Shown: in pieces, positions 60,839 to 64,000 of the stretch
Layout of the letters: each line of letters starts with the position of its first letter
Numbering within the stretch: position 1 is the first letter of the stretch
From: Amylostereum areolatum
Lineage: Eukaryota > Basidiomycota > Agaricomycetes > Russulales > Stereaceae
Assembly: GCA_012932865.1 (NCBI GenBank)
Contig: SAXG01000021.1
Span: 434,001-498,000, forward strand
Direction of reading: 5' to 3'
Length of the DNA stretch: 64,000 bases
Made by a program: the position numbers and the translations under genes
The notes under the pieces: generated by a model
The model's database searches: none
The model's input: only the letters and a program-made list of their open reading frames with translations
What the model was told of the DNA's origin: nothing

Positions 60839-61525
60839 CCCCTTCGCCGTCTTTTGTTTTCACACGCGTCACCTTGTTTTCCCTCGCATACCTACATCAT
60901 CTACCCCACGCCCACTCTTCCACCCACCCTTCGCATCCAGGCTCGTGTTTTCACGGGCTTACTTCATTCAGTATATCCTGGAAACACCTTCCCCCTCATC
61001 TATCGCAATTTGTGACAGTATCCTGACATTTGTATTTTAGCCTCGTCCTGTGTCCTCACTGCTGCTATCTTAGTTTATGCTTATTCATTCTGCTTTGCGC
61101 TCTGTATCTTTCGTGGAGACGGATGACAATGGACCTCGGTGTTATTGAGGAGCAGTTAGCGAAGACGCTGATAACTGTGTGCTAAGTAAAGGGATTCGGG
61201 GTGAGGAATCTTGTCCACGGCCGCGAGGACGATCGAAGTGACGGTGTGAAGGGCAGCAACGATGTGCGTAATCGTACACCGCGTTTGTGAGTACAAGTAC
61301 AGAGTACAGACATAAGTAGGTGGAGTACAGTACGTGAGGGTGGTGGCCAGGCGTAATATAGGTTATCGTGTCGTTCATAAGTAGAGAGGACTGTGGGCTA
61401 TGGGTGGACGAGAGCGCCAAGTGTTCAGCGTCCGATCGTTCATGAAATGTCCTCGGAATAGTCAAAACACTTTCCAGCATAAGAAGGGATAGATAGAGGT
61501 ATTCTGTCGGAAGATGTGGAGGTAG
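60839..61525. other. 3' flanks of two convergent genes
   Basis: Contains the IRE1 3' end (pyrimidine-rich to about 61060) and the 3' end of the next, minus-strand gene. Frames are short. The plus-strand frame from 60643 overlaps the last IRE1 exon and is a shadow. Confidence 0.5.
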
Positions 61526-62953
61526 TCAATGGAGGTGGTCCGCGAGAACAAGCGCCACGATGAAGCCGGCGACCAGCAGAGCGCCACTGACGACAGCGGC
61601 GATGCGGCAACGCACGACCCAAGCTTGGGCCTCGCGCCGACCTAGCAGCTTGAAATCTTCTCCTTCCGACGCTCCGCCACCAACGGCGAGCCATTGAGTC
61701 CACCGGTTCGATTGCCTCGGCGCGGCGGGATTCCACTTCTTGTTGTGCACCTTCAGCAGCGGGAACCCGCCACACGGGCAGCACGGGACCGTCCTCCTTC
61801 TCCGGCTCGCGCACGCCACTCGGGCGTCCCTCTTCGACGAGCCAGCCTCCGATGAGCCAGCACCATGGTGCAATGAAGCCCACCCAGAAGAGGATCGCGG
61901 CACGAGGGGGAGTGATGTTCGGAAGGTGGAGGGAGGAGAGGATGGATGGGCGGTGGCTACCGAAGGAGAGACCGCGGCGCCATCGGCGCCATATGAACGA
62001 GTCGCGCGAGCCGGTGGTGGTGGCGAGCGTCGCCTCGGGATCTGTGTCCAGTTCTTGCTCCCGGGGAGCCGGGGTCGAGGCTTCGTCGCTTGTGTGTGCG
62101 GTGACGAAACTGCCGGTGCGCTCTGACGCGCCGTCCTCGTATACAGTTGAGATGGGTTGGGGAGCGGGACGTGGGGCGCCGGAGAAGGGAGTGCGAAGTT
62201 CGACCGGGGAGAGGTTGATCGGGGGGAGAACGGGTGCGGACGCGGACGTGCCCAGGGAGCTTGAGGCAGAAGCTTGGGATATGGAGCGTCTGAGGGGTCG
62301 TTTGAGGAAGGCGGAGTAGTTGGAGCCTATGTGTGAGGAGAACGTGTCAAAGTCGGGCGAGATGAATTGCAGGGGATACACGCACCAACTGAGGCGGGGG
62401 TCGGGGGTTCGACGTCCGATTGGGGTCGACGCGAGCTGGACGGGGAATGGACCTCGTAGATAGGCGAGAGAGGGTTGACATAAAGGAGAGCTGGCCTCTC
62501 GTTGGGTTCAACTGCGTTCATGTCCAGCTGGAGCGAGCGATTGCTCCTGATCGCGGTGTGCTTGTACATGGATGGGTCGTTGCCGAGAGCAGAAAGAGAC
62601 GCGGAACGGCTGAGCCGTGTTCGTGAAAGGCGACGTGAAGTTGAAAGCGCGGGTGTCGGCGTGGACAGCGTCGGGGAAATCACGGGCGCGCTTGGGATGA
62701 CGGGGGCGGAGGAGGAGGAGGAGGAGGCGGCGGCGGAGGGGGAAGAAGGGGAAGGAAAGGGAGGAATCCAATTGACGTGGGACGGAGGGTAAAAAGGCGG
62801 GTCTGAAGGGATAATCGGTGGCGTGCATTGTTCTCGTGGTCCTGACTCGGCTGAACGATGCCTCGTGGCCCGACGGCGGCGGTCGGATGCCGATCTGCGC
62901 TCGGTATCGAGTCTGGAGTTGGCAGGGAAGAAATGGGCCATGAGTTGGTGCAT
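61526..62953 (-). CDS. Ser-rich protein with two C-terminal membrane segments (frame break)
   Basis: Exon 1 runs 62953-62386 and is Ser/Arg/Pro-rich (MHQLMAHFFPANSRLDTERR). It splices to exon 2 (62326 down) as PTPASV-GSNYSAFLKRPLRR. Near the C-terminus is ILFWVGFIAPWCWLIGGWL, a pattern I associate with a fungal serine-rich membrane family of unknown function. A second segment, IAAVVSGALLVAGFIVALVL, comes just before the end ADHLH. The two segments are in different frames. Removing one base from the CCC at 61767-61769 joins LPVWRFPLLKVHNKKW and reaches the stop at 61526. It converges on IRE1. Confidence 0.75.
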
Positions 62954-63572
62954 CTTTGAGCAGTCTCGTTGTCGTCGACGGAATCTCGGACGAGGGTGGA
63001 CAAAGGCAAGGCGTGGGGCGGGAGCGACATGGTTATATAGCGCTGGCAAGCGAGGACCACGCACAGACGGCGAGCAGGCTCGGCTGGAGGACGGCGGGCG
63101 CACAAGGCGGGCACGAGGCAGCAAAGGTCCCTTCCTCGCTCGACTCCGGATCACAGCATCGCTTTCTGCCTCATCCGTACGTCGCAAGGCGCAGCGGTGT
63201 ACTTTCCAGAATGTCGGATATGAAGACGGTGTAGCTGGACCCCAGCAGCAGGAGGGGCACGGGGGCGTGTTCGTGCATGGTGGATAAGATCAAGTGTGAA
63301 GAGCAGCACAAAAGCGCCGAGCGCCTTGGGCGCTGCAGTGACGTGCCCCGCAAGTTCGCAAAAGCGCCCTTAGAAGTATTATATGTTATCACTTGCAGAC
63401 CTCAACCACTCAACGTACTCAACCACAAAGGAAGATACACATATTGGGCGGATCAGATACTATACTATTGTACATGTGATGATAGAAAAAGAATATACGG
63501 AGCTACAGTCGGACCGTACTCGTGCCAGTGACCGTCCTCGTACTGGCTTCACCTCCCTTCACCATCTGTCCA
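62954..63572. other. Spacer, no supported gene
   Basis: The minus frame continues open upstream to 63187 but is Arg/Pro-biased and probably leader. Nothing else is supported. Confidence 0.45.
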
Positions 63573-63993
63573 TTAATACCGCAATAGTGCAAGTGCAACC
63601 GCCTTCGCAACCCGCATCGTCGAGTTGACAGTCTGAAGCGAGCATGACTCGTCCACAGCCTCCACACAAGTCTTGCCCAGAGACGCAGACGGGAACTCCG
63701 GGACATCAAGCGACTCGGAACTTATCGAGCTATCCGTCGAAGATACGCAAGGCGAGAATGAACCCGAGTCGCCAGTGGAATCTGACGTGTAGGGCGTGCT
63801 CTCCGAGAATGCCACGCCTGGGATTGAAGGAGAACCCGGGGTCGAGATAAGGGCATCGCCCACTGGCAAAGGGGGTTTAGGTCGGGGTGAACGCAGAAGC
63901 ACGCGGATTCAAGCGACATTTGAGCGGTGTAGCATTGCGGCCCTGTGAGACTTGTAGGCGCGAGGGCGTAAAGACATCCGCGAAAGGGTTCAT
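63573..63993 (-). CDS. Small protein with a PAM2-like motif (frame break, near window edge)
   Basis: The start is 7 bases from the window end, so a longer N-terminus or an upstream exon cannot be excluded. The N-terminus is MNPFADVFTPSRLQ, then CRLNPRASAFTP. This fits the PAM2 pattern (L-N-P-x-A-x-x-F-x-P) that binds the MLLE domain of poly(A)-binding protein. As read, a stop follows at once (FTPT-stop). Dropping one base near 63883 continues it as KPPLPVGDALISTPGSPSIP and an acidic Ser-rich region to a stop at 63573. The product would be about 139 residues. PAM2 proteins usually act in mRNA deadenylation, translation or transport. The motif match is seen; the role is inference. Confidence 0.55.
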
Positions 63994-64000
63994 CTTGGGC

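Overview
The window reads as nuclear DNA of a filamentous basidiomycete, most likely an agaricomycete. Genes are compact, with many 45-70 bp GT-AG introns and short 5' leaders behind TATA boxes. Several proteins have a basidiomycete look: Thr/Ser/Pro-rich low-complexity proteins, a secreted intradiol-dioxygenase-like enzyme, and a GH13 amylase with a C-terminal starch-binding domain. All gene models below were spliced by hand from the sequence, with no database search.

Layout. 0.5-9.7 kb: clathrin adaptor AP-1 mu (APM1), mitochondrial [2Fe-2S] ferredoxin (YAH1), a small unknown protein, the APC/C activator CDC20, and a single-pass membrane protein. 10.6-20.2 kb: a secreted intradiol-dioxygenase-like enzyme, an 80-residue protein ending in four cysteines, indoleamine 2,3-dioxygenase, a small conserved-looking protein, the F-box/exocyst-like recyclin RCY1, and an intron-containing tRNA-Pro(UGG). 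20.2-29 kb: a C2H2 zinc-finger gene between two gene-poor stretches (1.3 and 4.7 kb), then a 2-oxoglutarate/Fe(II) oxygenase. 30.9-44.5 kb: the replication initiation factor SLD3, a seven-exon candidate gene, a long Ser/Pro-rich protein with an inverted partial copy of itself nearby, the 20S proteasome beta-4 type subunit (yeast Pre1, human PSMB2), and two small uncertain genes. 45.7-56.9 kb: two back-to-back tandem duplications, first a pair of secreted alpha-amylases, then a pair of CipB/ToxD-like medium-chain reductases. 57.1-64 kb: the unfolded-protein-response sensor IRE1, a Ser-rich two-TM protein, and a small protein with a PAM2-like motif at the right edge.

Most genes are housekeeping (vesicle traffic, Fe-S synthesis, cell cycle, replication, proteolysis, ER stress). 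The secreted amylases and the dioxygenase-like enzyme fit a saprotrophic life. I see no biosynthetic cluster, virus, CRISPR array or transposase.

A recurring oddity is loss of reading frame at single bases inside otherwise well-conserved exons. Nearly all are one-base insertions, and they concentrate at 49-54 kb (amylase copy 2 and reductase copy A). Neighbouring genes such as APM1, CDC20, IDO, RCY1, SLD3, IRE1 and amylase copy 1 read cleanly through every exon. I think unpolished insertion-type sequencing error is the best explanation, but decay of the duplicates is not excluded.
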